Assembly (NCBI RefSeq): GCF_027744825.2
Contig: NC_071335.1
Span: forward strand, 12,537,501-12,601,500
DNA: 64,000 bases
Direction of reading: 5' to 3'
Source of the DNA: Synchiropus splendidus
Lineage: Eukaryota; Chordata; Actinopteri; Syngnathiformes; Callionymidae
Shown in pieces: positions 1 to 12,684 of this stretch. The notes under the pieces were generated by a model. That model saw only the letters and a list, made by a program, of their open reading frames with translations. It did no database searches and was not told the origin of the DNA. Position numbers and translations under genes: made by a program. Within the stretch, counting starts at the first letter, position 1. Every line of letters begins with the position of its first letter.

Positions 1-1531
1 ATACAAACAAGTATAGAGAACTGAGATCAACTGAAGAGTGAAATAGGGACATCAGTGCCAGGCAGTACACAAGCAAGACAGTCCAGGATGATCCAGATTT
101 ATAGAGTGCAAAGCTCAACCCTACTTCCCAACACTTACTATACTACTGAAGAACGTGGTGTTATAATTATCCAACCGTAAAAGTGACCATCCGTTGTAAA
201 GTGTAAAGAATTAGGGATGACCTTTGGACTTGTTGTGTACTGTCTTGTTGATGTAGGTTGTAGCACTGCCATCCTATTTTTGTTCTTCTGATTTCAACCA
301 ACCAATCTGAGTTTACAACTTGGTCGCAAAAGCTTTCTGCATGAGCCGTTTCACATCACTCCTGAAGATGTAAGCAGCTCTGCTTCTTGTCTCTTCTTAG
401 CCTCTAACAGATCGTGGCAAACCTAAAGCAGTGCTACGGACTAGATCACACCTGGCAGTCACCTCCGTCTTCTCCACCCGGCCTGCACTCTTCTCTCCGC
501 CTCTCTTGAACTCTATCTAGTTGATCCAGTCACTACACATTACTTGCTGTTTTGACATGCCTGGACAGCCACTCTGAAGGAATCATCTGTGGCGCTTGAT
601 AACAGCATGTATAGAGAACCAGTCTCCAGTGCACTAACTATATGCAACTTTGTTTATTGATGTGTTGGGTTTGGGATTTAATCGTGACCTGTCCACACAA
701 TAAACACTATAACTACAGCTTTAACAACCTAAAGATATTTGCCCGGTGACACATTGAGCATGGTTATGAAGAGCAACATTCGTCTATTCATTCTTTTGCT
801 CAGAATCCCAACAGTCAACAGTTGCTACTTACAACTAAGCTAACCATGACACGTCTTTGAACTGCAGGGTGTTTTGAGATGTACGTTTTTGATTTAACAG
901 CGTGAAAACATACATCCTCTACAATATATTCACATTCAGAAGATGAAAGCGAGCACATATTCATGCAAAAAAATTGGGTCACCAGGGAAAATATTTGAAG
1001 TGTTGAGTGTCTTTGCATGTTAGCATGTGTGCTGTGTTTGCTAGTGTGCCGCTCTCATTTGTGGCTTCAAGGCAGCCATGTTACCACTTCATTATAGGAC
1101 TTCAAAGATGAGGCGAGCCCGCGGGGACAAGACAGACGGTCATGAAGACATCGCTTTGATGAGGATGCGGAGATGTCATTTATTATTTATCGTGCTCTGC
1201 GACTGCTGCCATACATTTTGGACTGTCCTATATAGTAATGATCACAGGTGTTAACTGAATCATAATAATAATAAAAAAAAAAAAAAAAATGCCTTGAGTT
1301 ATATAAACAAGAGAAGGCTCTCTTCGGACAAATATAGTGCCGTCGCCATGGTAATGAAATCGAACATGCATGCAAACAGAAGAGTCAGACCATGAGGAGA
1401 CACCTACACACTTCTCTTTCCGCTCAGCACCACGTGCGAATGATAGTCGGCCCCTGCATTTTGTTAACTGGAATTCCTTGTCAAACACTGAAAAGGCACC
1501 TGTGGAGTCGAGTCATACAAGAGACACTCAC
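1..1531. other. Intron 2 of the plppr2-like gene (partial)
   Basis: Non-coding. A poly-A run near 1273-1289 is the only simple repeat I can point to. No further PLPPR exon is visible in this stretch on the minus strand. Confidence 0.6.
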
Positions 1532-1720
1532 CGTCACAGTTGGGATGGCGGTGACGAGGGAGTAGACAAGGACCGGCGGTGCCTTGCTGTAGTCCTCAGG
1601 TCCCGGGTATGGCTTGGAGTAGGCTTTGTCGAAGCAGAAAAAGCCCTGGATGTGCACGGGAAACGTGTCCGTGTACTCAAAGTAGTACGCCAACAAAACA
1701 GTTCCTGCCATGATGACCAG
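1532..1720 (-). CDS. plppr2: plppr2-like coding exon 2
   Basis: 189 nt (63 codons), phase 0 at both ends. The acceptor tttatttccag precedes CTGGTCATC at 1720 and the donor ACG|gtgagt follows at 1531. It encodes transmembrane helix 1 (MAGTVLLAYYF), the extracellular loop with the conserved GFFC and KPYPGPE blocks, and the beginning of helix 2 (SLVTAIPTVT). Confidence 0.88.
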
Positions 1721-4700
1721 CTGGAAATAAAACATAGTGGTCCCAGGTTTAGAATCTGAGAGTTCAGACAACAGCCGAGAAAATAGTTCATATAGCCAAA
1801 AGAGAAAAAAAATGAAAATGCTGTGTGAAGTGAGGAAAGGAGATGACAGGAGGGACAGATGAGAGACGGGGACTGTGAGAGAAAAACAAGGAGAAGGACT
1901 GTGAGAGGAATGAAAGAGATGCGGCGTGAGCTTGAGCGAGCAAGATCTCTTCAGCTGTGTTAGTGTGATGAGTGGGAGGGAGGAGAAACACATGGGGAAA
2001 AAAGAAAAGCAACGTCACAGGGTGCACGAAAATAACTGATCAAGAATCTGAAAAAGAGAGGGTCAATTTGGGGAGAAATAAAAGAAGAAGTAGGGAATGA
2101 GACGGGAAATTAAACAAGCGTGAAGAGAATATCTTACAGTGGGATTTGGAGAGGTAGTAACATTGTGCTTTGCTGTAATGCAGTTACACCACTCAAAGTA
2201 ATAACCATGATAACAAAACACAAAATTCGCAGAAATGGCAGACGTAAATGAGGTGGATGGAATGATAGGATAAACACACAGAACATGAAACACAGAAGCA
2301 AGTCTGCCTTCAGTTATACAACTTCAATATTTTGGTTAGGCAAAACAAACAACAATCCAAATGCAAGATTTTATGAGAAAATAAGTTGTCATCACTAAAT
2401 CTGAGGGCAATGGCCGCAACACATCCTCACTCCCATTGAGTCATATATTGACGTAGGGAAAGTGGACTTATGCTGACGCCGTAGGCAGCCCGCCAAGTAA
2501 AAGATGGAGGTTGGTGTGAGGTAAGCCATGGCATGGCACTGTCATCCTTCACATAATCATGTGTCAACTGCTATTTAAAGCCCTACGTTTCAGTTACAGT
2601 GACTATGGCATTGTTAGTAAAGAGGAGAGCCACACAAGCGGTTATAAATAGCAACTGACACCCAATGCAAATCAGCTTCTGAACGTCTCGCCCACGCACC
2701 TTCTACATGGGTAGCAAAAACGTTTTGTACGCCATTGAAATGCCTGTGCGTCAGCATGAAGCGTTCATTGTCAAAAAAGGAAAAAGCTTCCCCTGTGTTT
2801 ATCTCCCATCCAGCTTCACCTTTGTCACACTTACTCTCCTCATGCACCTCTTTCCCTCTTCTTCTTTCACCTTCATTATAAACATTCTCAGCTCCAACAT
2901 GTTTCTTCGGTTGTGTAACTGCTGTCAATTGCTTTTCAATTGACACTTCATTTTAAATAATGGCCGTAAAGAAGTGATGCTCAGCCATGCATTTCAGGGC
3001 TGTTCACACATCCTTGATAGAAGCAATCGTCTTGCAGCAAACTCATGTTCATGTCAAGCTAGTTATTTCGGTTAACCGATTTTGAAACAGTCATTTATTT
3101 CCAACGGTCAGGTCCATCCCGTTAAACTTAAATTACCCAGCATGCAGTAGAGTTAGGCTAAAGATATTTGGATAATAAAAACAAGCATGTTACCCAAGTC
3201 CATTCGTTTAACATCGGTTAACACCACTCTAGTAGCCGCCTATCCTCTGTCCTGGTTATTTCCTACACAAATATCTGGTTTCCAAACCACTCCAAATATC
3301 TCTTATTTAATCACACTGGTCCTCACTGTACAGCTTCTTGGGAGTTAAATTTTTACTTTTACTTCCACTGTATTCACTTTACATATAAATAAAATCTAGA
3401 GTATTCTGTGCACACCGCAGGGTTGCTGTATGCTATATGCTATGTGCTACATTGCAAAGATGGCCACCATAACAAGGTCTGGTCCCAAACAAGTCAGCAA
3501 TAATAGACAAATAGATAGATCGATCGTATGATAGATAGATAGATCCACAAATATAATATATAGCAAAATAATATACAGCAATCATGGATATAAAACAAGT
3601 GCTTCTAATAGTTAACTCTCCATCGCTTCTGTATGGCAGAATATCCAAATTTTTTTTAACATATTATAAAACAATGTTTCCACAAAGCCATGAGTTTGTG
3701 GATAATTCAGCAAAATTACGAGTAACACTCTAATCATAGAAACTAGTGTGATGGCACTGTGATAAGAGAATGATACAGAAATGCAGGGTGATACAAAAAC
3801 CCAGGGTCCCCAGGATTCCAAGACGCTGCCCAAGCTAAAAGCCTGGTGGATGCTAGCTCTAGCTTGAGCAGCAAGTGATCTATGTCTTTCTATTCTGTTT
3901 ATGGATTCATATGTGAGTTGTAAAATCAAAGTTTGATGATGTGCGGTCGGTTTGTCTGGGTAGGTGCTCATGTTCAACAGGCTTCACTGTGGGGAGAGAG
4001 TCACGGTGGAGGTGCAGCGTATTCAGTGACAGATCATTAGCCGCGAGGGCCGTTACAAGCCGCACCACGACGTACACACACATACATCCAAGCCTCCACT
4101 AACAAACATCCCCAGGCAGTCGCTCATATTTAGGCCAAGAATATCCAGCAGCGCTTCACATTTCCCGTGTTTGTTTTCAGCTTAGTGAGTGTTCGACAGT
4201 GTGGGTGTGTGTGTGTGGATTTTTCTTTTTTTTTCCCACAAATGTTAGTGTGAGTACGTTTGTAGGCATGTGGGTGCATTCCTATGTCTGAGCAGGAACT
4301 CTGACACAGACACCTTGTGTTCATCATCAATCATCTCCACTTGCTGAATTACAGAAGGTTTGGAGGCGCGAGGGAGAGAAGTGTAGGTAGGTGGGAGGAA
4401 GATCATGAGCGAGGGCCAAATAACCATCGCTGGTAAAAAAACATTCGAGCTTGTCCTCATCCCACAACTGAGCCATCACACTGCTCTGTCAATCAAGGAG
4501 CTCCAGCAAACACACACGCTCACAGGACAGCTACTCTGTCATTAAAAACATACCTGTTATACCTACTCCCTAATTTTAGGAGCACGTCATCGCATGTGAC
4601 AGATCTGTCTACTCCTGCGGAGAATGAAAGGTTAATTGGGATTTTATCGTGTTCCCGTCACGCATGCCGGAGCAAACATTTGGCTGCAGCCTCAGTTCAT

Positions 4701-7700
4701 TTCAATATTCATGAAGGTCCAAGTGTCAAGTTTAGAGAGTCTAGCACAACCTGCTCAAGTCACCTTGAACCATATATTTGCATATAAACACAGGACTGGC
4801 TGCAGAGAACAACTATTGTAGCCGCGCACAGCCACCTGGTGACACTCAGGTCCAAAGTAATTCTGGGAGACATATTTAACATGCATTTGCACTTCTGACA
4901 GCTTTCATATGTGTGTTTGAAGGAGGGAAATGGACCAATGGCCTTGTTTCCTGAACATACAGGAACACTCTGCTTATCAGCTGACCAGCCCATAATGGCC
5001 TTCTTTCAGTTAAGCAGCTGCATCAGCTTGGACACACACAGCCTTGAATGAAGGCCCCTATCCACCTGCCCTGGGTGGGAGGTAGAACCACATCTGCGCT
5101 GCACTTCACCACATCGTCATGCTGAACAGCTTTTCCTGTGATTTGCATTCATGTTTCAGCTTTTAGGAGAGTATGAAATGAGCATGATGAACAAGGGGTT
5201 AGCCTTTGATTTCAATAGCAAGGTTACTCTTATCCCTTCATGTTTACATTTACATTACATTTTGTTACCTTGAAGCATCATATATATATATACATATATA
5301 TACAGAACCTTTGTAAGTGCAGGAGTTCCTGGTCCACTGATCCCACTGATGCACAAGACACGTGGCAGCTAGGATGATAACAACAACAACAAACATGGAG
5401 GAATCCCTGAACAAAAGCAAACAAAAGCATCTGTTTGCTTTTGTACATGGATGTTTTTGCTACACAATGGCCAGGGTTTCCACTACTCTGAATGTACTTG
5501 AAATTCTTATAAAATTGAAATTCTTATACAAATATTTTCAAGACATTAAAAGAGCTTTAGTTTAAATAAGGTGATATAAAAACTTGAATATATCCACCAT
5601 CGTGAGTTATTGTGCTAAACTGATGCAAAATAACCAATCTTTGGTTATTTAAATGTATGCATGGGTCCATCATTTGATTCAGTAATACACCAAATTCAAG
5701 TGAAAAATGTGACTTCTTGTGGCAAATATTCTTACACCATTAAACTGTGATTAATTGAGATAAATTAATCACAAAATACATTCGCTGCATCCTTGTATAG
5801 GCCACAGGGTGTGTGAAAAATGTGATGGCTAGTCTGGAAATTACTTTCATTTTTTAGATCACGATCAATGTAATGGCACCAGAACAAGTGCCACACTTGT
5901 TCTGGTGGTTTAACATGGCATAACATCACTGAGAAGGTCTACAGGGGTTGGACAAAGTGTGTTTTGGTTGAATTGCTGACAAGAAATCTAACGGCAGTTG
6001 TGACATTTTCAGAAAAAAAAGTAATATCAAAGACATGTTAAACTGTTCACACTCGAAACACGCAAACATTTAATCTTGCCCAACAGTAACATGCTCCACT
6101 GTTAAAATCTGTCAAATTCATTTCAACTAGGGACAGTTCCCACAAACATTTGGCTGATTTGACTGAAGCGGCTTCAGTATTCCACTGATGGTAATTTTAT
6201 CACATCTTAACATCCAACTGAGCAGCAGCGAGACGATCACAGATGAAACGCTATTGTAGATAGAAACAAAAGAAAACTCTATGCCCAAGACGGCACTTTG
6301 ATCTAAGTGTCACAGCCATAATAATTGTCACAAGAATGGAGGGAGGGAGGAAGAGCGTTGGAATTCAAATCAAATGGAAAAGCCAGATGGCACAAAAGTC
6401 AACTTACAAAGTCAGAGTTGTTTACAGGGTGCACAGAAGGGGCTTGTATGGAGATGGCAGGCCCCCCGCTGAGGGTGCCAACTCTGCTCAGGGTGCAGTG
6501 TCACATTGGACGCACCAGGGATCTTAATGGCCTCTGTTTAGGCTGCTTTATTACCTTTCAAGATGTGTGTGTTTGTTGAAGTCAAATTCATTCCAACAAT
6601 GTGGCCTAAAAAACAGTGCACTCAAAACAACACGCACCTCTGATAAAGTGAATATCATTTGTGTGGCGATTAATAACTACATTTGTGTATCCATGCTTAT
6701 TGTAAACATTTAAGTAGCAGCCACCTTCACCAGAGAAACAGAGAAAAAAATGCTGATCTGAATCATGTGATGATGGCCTTTTCAGTCTCCTTCCAGGGAG
6801 TGGAACAGGGTGTCAGATGAGTAGAACTGCCAAACCACCTGCATGAAATTCACTGCCTGCCATAAGGCACACGCGCTTATAACAAATGGGCTTCACTGCC
6901 TCCTAGCGTCACAGTGTGTTATTGCAATGAGAGAAGAGATGCATGACAGGAAAAGGAGGAAAAGTCATTCACTCATTGAATTCAGACTGGATTCTTTGTT
7001 CTGGTATTAAGACCGTGACAGTGATTAAAATAAATAAACAACTAAAACTCACTGTTCTCAGAGAGCAACAATCGCTCCTGTGCAGTTCCTCATCGTTCTG
7101 AGCATGACTGCTTCAGCAATAACTGTAAAGGACAGTGTTTTCAGGCTCCAAAAATTCGCCCACATAGTAATTTTAACCTCCGGCTGCCACTGCTAATGGT
7201 ACAGAAATGAACAATCAACAAGAGTTGAACAGAATCCCGCCATCCAACAAACAAACCCCCACACTGCACGCATTACCGCAGCTGATAAAAGCTCACATGC
7301 AACAGAGCATTATTTAAAACTGTCTTTGTCTCGTCTTGTCTTTGATCGCCATTATGAAGTGAAGGCAGGGAGACGCTGCACTTTCAAACCACGAGCTGGT
7401 TTTATCAAACGTGGCAGTGGTTGGAGAAAAACATCAGTCGGAATCTTAGCCTTAAGCTGACCACTTTACAGGGCTCACTCTGAGAGACGAGATATTATCC
7501 GCCTTCATGTTTTCGCCTGGTCTGTGCTGCTCCTCGTTCTCAGTAGTAACGTGAATCACTTGAAGGAGAAACAGCCCTAATCATCATCTAAGTGATCCAC
7601 AAGACCAGCGTAAACACTGTTAATGGACGCCTAATAAAGGCACTTTGAGAGGTGACCTCACTTATGAAAACAACTGTAGTACACCAACAGACACAGAATA

Positions 7701-10700
7701 ATAGGAAGCTCAGAGGTTAATCAGTAGGTCGGTTCAGTCAGATCTATACTTACATGCGCACGTTAAACACCTGATGTTATCATGAGAACCAGACAGTCAG
7801 TGGTGTCAGCGGTTCACGGGGAAGCTTACCATCATGTTATAAGGTAAGCAGCAGTGTTCTTGACTGCTTAAGACTCTCTTCATACCTGGATTGCGCACAC
7901 AATAGGCTTAAAAGTGTGACATCACTGAGAGGAAAAAATGCAATGTATCATGGGCTCTGAGCGTTCTGCGCTAAACATGTTGCAAATACTATTAATTGTT
8001 TCCGAAACCAAAAAAAATTGTTGAGATTTTCCTCATATCCAATGTGGAAGCATCAAAATAAGATTAATGGTTGAACAATTGAATAAATAACTTCACTGGG
8101 TCAGGTCAAGCTAGAAATTAATGTTGGTTCAGTCATGATATTCTTCTTCTTCTTTTCCACAGCAGTGTGCGAGGAGAGATCATCTGGTGTATCCACTTTC
8201 ACTTAATTTGTCTGGAAACATTTTAAAACAAATGAATTATCTTCTGTAAATAGTCATGTCATCAGTGCCTGATGCTTAAATAACAGGCATGTTCAGAAAT
8301 GTTATTTCAAGGTGTGCTGTGTGGCGTAGCTTCAATAAAAAAAAGGTTGAGCCAGACTCCATTACAAGGTGATAAGCAGAACGGCAGAGGGCATTACACG
8401 TCCTTCATGCACCTCCTTCACAGCCACCCTTAAAAGGCAGAGTTCTTCTCGAGAGTGTTTTAGTCAAGACTGGAGACAGAGCATACGGAGACCAAGAACA
8501 ATGAGGGGGTGAGACCAAAACCTGGACCAAACAGAATACAGAATTACAGGTAGCCATTTTTTCCTAAATAAATCAAGAACTGGAATGATTTATTGGACGT
8601 TCTGTTTTTCGCTTGGTCTGCACCTCACCCCCTTAGTCTGCTTTGGTCTCAACACAGTCTTGACAACCACACTACTCCTTGACTGGCGACGATGGAGTGC
8701 TGATACTGCATGTCGCAGTTCAACACATGGCTGACAAAAAAAGAAAAAAAAAAGGTGGCCTCCCCCTAAGAGGTGAAAGCCCTGGATAGGGCTGCCCTAC
8801 GCTCGGCACAATATCTCACTTACTCCATGTACATTATATATGAATGCAGAATTGACAGTTTTAAAGTCGAACTTATCTCATACTTAATGACCTTTTAATG
8901 GTTTGAGCCAGTGGGAGGAAAGTGTCCACCAAGCACAGGGTGAACATACAAAATTCACCCACACATGACCTTTTGTGACTACACTACAGTGCAAATGATG
9001 GGTTCAAAAAAATAAAAATCACTTGGTTCGGTTCGAATCTCTTCTCTGAAAACCTTGCGGAAATCCACAGTTGCAAAACTGGGATAATCACTGGCGTAGA
9101 GCAGTCAGGGTGTGCGTTTCCCAACACTATTGAAGAATGTGTTTCCAAGGCAGTCGGAGATGGGGTTTAGTTGCCACATTGGAAATATCTGAAATAAAAC
9201 ATTTTGAGAACAGAAACAACAGATTCAACAAAAACACCGCCTGCAGGTAGAAGATGTACCGAGGCAGTCTGGAACGGGGATGAAAGTTGAGGCACACACT
9301 GAGAGAGACTTTGTAGTGAATAACTGGTGGCCTGGTGCAGTTTAGATACAGTGCAGCAGCTCAGCAGAAGAATGCCACAGGCCTTGGTGCTCAGATGAAA
9401 ACACCTCAGAATATGGCGACGGTTTGACATCAACATAGTTCTGCAAAGTCTCGCAAAACCAGTGCATAAATTCAAACCACATTCAAGCTGATCGGTTAAA
9501 GAAATGTTTAGAAAATCTCATAATATCAATAAGTAAAGATTGAGCGGCTATTCATGTAATTAATGCGATGACTTCGGTTAGACCTCATGACATTGAGGTC
9601 CAAGACTCTTTAGACAGGGAATTGTCTGCTCAGTGCAATTGAAAAGAATCTTGCCATCACACAGAGAAGTTGGATTCGGCCGAGCTCAGGGTCAGATCAT
9701 AGCAGCCTTCAGCCAGCACGTTCACTGTTTGAAAATGACTTTTTAAAGAAGATCTAGTGGAGAGTCAGTGTTTTCCCTGGCGCCACACTCTGTGTACGCA
9801 GCTTCACCACAGGACAACGGCACCGGCTGCTGCACCATGCTGTGTAAACATGAAAGAGGATTGTAAGGCTGGAAAGGCAACAAAGAGTGGGGGAATGACT
9901 GCTTATCAGCTTTCTTCACAGTCTTACCAATGTCAGAATTTGGTTGTAATTAAATCAAATGTTTGTTTGAACAAGAACTGATGACACCAGTTGAGACATC
10001 TCAATGGAAATAAGTGGGGAGGAGAGGCAATGGCAGTGAAAAAAAGGAGGATCACGTTCAACGATAGCAATGAAACTGACAGCCGAAAAGTATGTGGAGG
10101 AAATAATAACAAGGGGGAAAAGCTGTGACTGAATGGCATAACATGGCTTTAGAGCAGCTGGTAATATAAGAAGAAAGGACTGAGTGCCCGCCGGGTAGCT
10201 GTGCTGCAGTGAGACGCTCTTAACATGAACACCGCAAAAGAAACCGCCACTAAGTGTACAGACCATGATATCCTTATTGAACATTAAAGATTTATAAATA
10301 GCATTCTTTTGGGTAGCGCACACTCCACTGAGGAGTCAGGGCCTTAGGTGCAAGGCATGTATTTTAGTTTGACATTAGCAAAGGTCAAGGACAAAATGAA
10401 GCGAGGAGACTGTTTTCTAGCTTGTGGTAGCATGACCAAGCACCTCCAGTACACATTTCAAGAATTTAAAAATAAACAGCATTGGAATAAATACAATTAA
10501 GACCTTAAGACCAAGCTCTTGAGTAAATGATCATTTCAGGGCTATGTGACAAAGAAATGTTTGTCAACTTACAGTAGCACCAAATAGATGGGAGATTCAA
10601 TCAATGGCAACAAATCTCACATACTAATAGAGAAAATTTAATTTTAAATGTTTGTAATTACAAACTGAACTCATATTAATTTAAGGTTAACAAAGTGGGA

Positions 10701-12684
10701 ACCTCACTCCGCATTCACTGAGCACGAAACTAGACAAAGACTATGTTCAGGTTTCAACCAATTAAAAATATGAATCACAGACCCATTTAGAGCAACTTAA
10801 ATAAACCTGTTGGGACAAAGAACAAAACTGACCCACTTGTCATCTTGGCAAGACGTCTGCTGCTGCATTTTAACTGTTAGTGTAACAGCAAACCATGTGA
10901 CGTCTCCCTCAGTTGATATGGTTCTCCTCATTCTTGTAGTGGTCAGTATAAAGTTTTACAAGACTGAAACGTGTTCATTGGTGGTTTAGGATGTGACAAA
11001 GGCATCGTACAGTATCGGATTCTGACGGACATCAAAGTTTATGATCCACGACGAGTCTTTAAAAAAGCTTCTTGACTAAGCATGAGTGCTTCTCCACATA
11101 ACCGGTAGCTGGTCAAGTCTGTGAAACTTCCCATAGTGAAACGTCAGCTGCACCGGGAGACTGCCATCTTGAAAAACAAACCTACTCTACAGGGCCTTCA
11201 TGGCAGAGTCCTCAGCAAAGGCAAATGCATGCACCTCTCCTTGACAGTCAAAAGCAAACAATCCAGTATATGCTGAAGTGACACTTCATCTCGGCAAAAT
11301 GGTTGAGAACTTGAAGGCTTAACAGAGCCCTATAACGCATATACATTTTGGAGAATTAGTATCGACATTTTACTTTTAGGCTCATTGAAAGATACTAATC
11401 CTTGTGTCGACCGACTTTCCAGAGCAAGTGTGACACAATTAAAGGCCATTTAATCTAATCTAATCTGATTATTTGTTCTTGTTTTTGGTTCTGTTTTAGT
11501 TTTCTGCATGCAGTTCTTTAAGTAAAAAAAATATGGTAAATTCATCCCAACAAAATGCCAGCTGGTCTCAGACAGGGACATCCAGCCATGGAAATCCAGG
11601 CCCTGAAATACATCTCTGGCACAGAGTTGTTAGGATTGTTGTGGTATTAGAGACCCATAAAGAGTGTACTTGATATTCTGAACAAGATTAATTGTCAATG
11701 AAGGCAACATCACCCAGAAAAAAACATCCAAATATGCCTGATCTGACAAGACAGCTCCAACATAAAAAAGAAAACATTTAATATGCACTCTAAATAGTGA
11801 AAAAAAGCCCTGAAAAGCTTGATGTCTAAACATAATAGACAGCCTGACACATAAAAGCATGCAGCAGGCCTTGTAGAGGTGCACAAAAGTACGCAGGGAG
11901 AGGAGATCATATTTAGATCGTCTCCGGAGGATGAGGGAAATAAACGAAATTGAAAACAGATCAGTAGAAAAATAAGTACCCATAAAACATTGACATTTTC
12001 AAATCGAAATGCAGTTGTGTGCAAACATGTTTTTTGGCACGCGGCAGCACGGAGGACACAGAGCCATTAAGCGTGTCAGCGGTGGCACGGGATAATTGAG
12101 TCTCCGATTCTAATTAGCCAGGTTAATTAATAAATCCAGCAGACTCTGCCAGTGCCGCAGCAGGTCATTTAAGGCTTAGCCAAGAAGAAGGGGAGCCGTG
12201 GGAAGAGCACACAAGCGAAAGAAGGAGATTATGAGTGAAAGATCACATCGGAACAAAAGCCCCTGAAATAACTCTTCAGTGTTCAGATGAATGCTGCGAC
12301 TAATTGACGGATGAGTGCTGGAAAAATGACTCCTTTCAAAATGACTAAAGGACGCGTTGGGATTCAGGAATGACATTCCGTTACAGCTAAGAAACTGCTT
12401 TCCAAAATAAAGTCCAGACGAGTTCTATTTAAGCACTGTAATCCTGTTCTGCGATGATGGCTGCCACACATTTGCTGGCTGCGCTGCACTAACTTTAAGA
12501 ATAGACACGCGGTTTTCCACAGTCTTTTGAATAAAGCTTTTTTTAAAACCATTATCATGAAACAGTCACTCACCTCCACGAGAAGGAAGCAGGGCACAAT
12601 GTAGGTGCTGGTTTTCTGATGACCCCTCTCCCCCGGAAACTTCCTCATCTCTCTCCTTTGTGCTGAAATTCGACTGTCAATCAT
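1532..12684 (-). CDS. plppr2: Phospholipid phosphatase-related protein, PLPPR2-like (5' part of gene, partial)
   Basis: Two coding exons on the minus strand (12684-12574, then 1720-1532) join in phase 0 to give 100 residues: a 37-residue N-terminus ending STYIVPCFLLVE, then LVIMAGTVLLAYYFEYTDTF and a segment with GFFCFDKAYSKPYPGPED. PLPPR proteins are six-pass plasma-membrane relatives of lipid phosphate phosphatases that lack key catalytic residues and are linked to neurite and filopodia growth. What is present covers the first membrane helix (about residues 28-46), the first outer loop and the start of helix 2. The loop wording (DTFPVH, YSKPYPGPE, ALVTA/SLVTA) is closest to PLPPR2 as I remember it, then PLPPR5 and PLPPR1. 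The exon at 1532 ends in a clean gtgagt donor, so the remaining exons lie off the left edge. Family call is firm; the paralog is less so. Confidence 0.85.
5746..5773. repeat. Short inverted repeat, AT-rich
   Basis: TGTGATTAATT at 5746-5756 and AATTAATCACA at 5763-5773 form 11-bp perfect arms around a 6-nt loop. It may be part of an old interspersed repeat; family not identified. Confidence 0.6.
5877..5907. repeat. Perfect short inverted repeat (hairpin)
   Basis: CACCAGAACAAGTG at 5877-5890 and its exact reverse complement CACTTGTTCTGGTG at 5894-5907, separated by 3 nt. Arms of 14 bp without mismatch suggest a recent origin or selection. No gene lies here. Confidence 0.85.
8895..8975 (-). mobile_element. 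Decayed LINE/SINE-type tail fragment
   Basis: Read on the minus strand, the segment follows the widespread vertebrate repeat wording in which a 'gtttgcatgttctccctgtg'-like block is followed by a 'tttcctcccac'-like block (here tttgtatgttcaccctgtg and tttcctcccactgg). It is short and mutated, so the element class is not certain. Confidence 0.4.
12040..12170. promoter_or_regulatory. Candidate conserved non-coding element in plppr2 intron 1
   Basis: About 550 bp downstream of coding exon 1, in gene direction, this stretch has balanced composition and a cluster of homeodomain-type cores (ataattgag, ctaattagcc, ttaattaataaat) close together. That pattern is typical of developmental enhancers. Conservation cannot be tested here, so this is inference from motif density only. 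Confidence 0.25.
12574..12684 (-). CDS. plppr2: plppr2-like coding exon 1
   Basis: 111 nt (37 codons) starting at the ATG at 12684-12682. An acceptor-like tract (ttgctctttatag) lies directly before the ATG, so an untranslated exon probably precedes it. The exon ends GTGGAG|gtgagt (donor at 12573). The last residues, IVPCFLLVE, align with the IIPCFVFVE that precedes helix 1 in PLPPR proteins; the first 20 or so residues are rich in Arg and are not conserved in my memory of the family. Confidence 0.8.

Larger units (their letters stand above)
1721..12573. other. Intron 1 of the plppr2-like gene
   Basis: About 10.9 kb without a supported exon. It holds short GATA-type repeats near 3509-3543, a perfect short hairpin at 5877-5907, an 11-bp inverted repeat at 5746-5773 (TGTGATTAATT arms), a LINE/SINE-like remnant at 8895-8975 and a homeodomain-site-rich stretch at about 12040-12170. 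The remaining reading frames look random: low-complexity composition and no family motifs. Confidence 0.55.
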
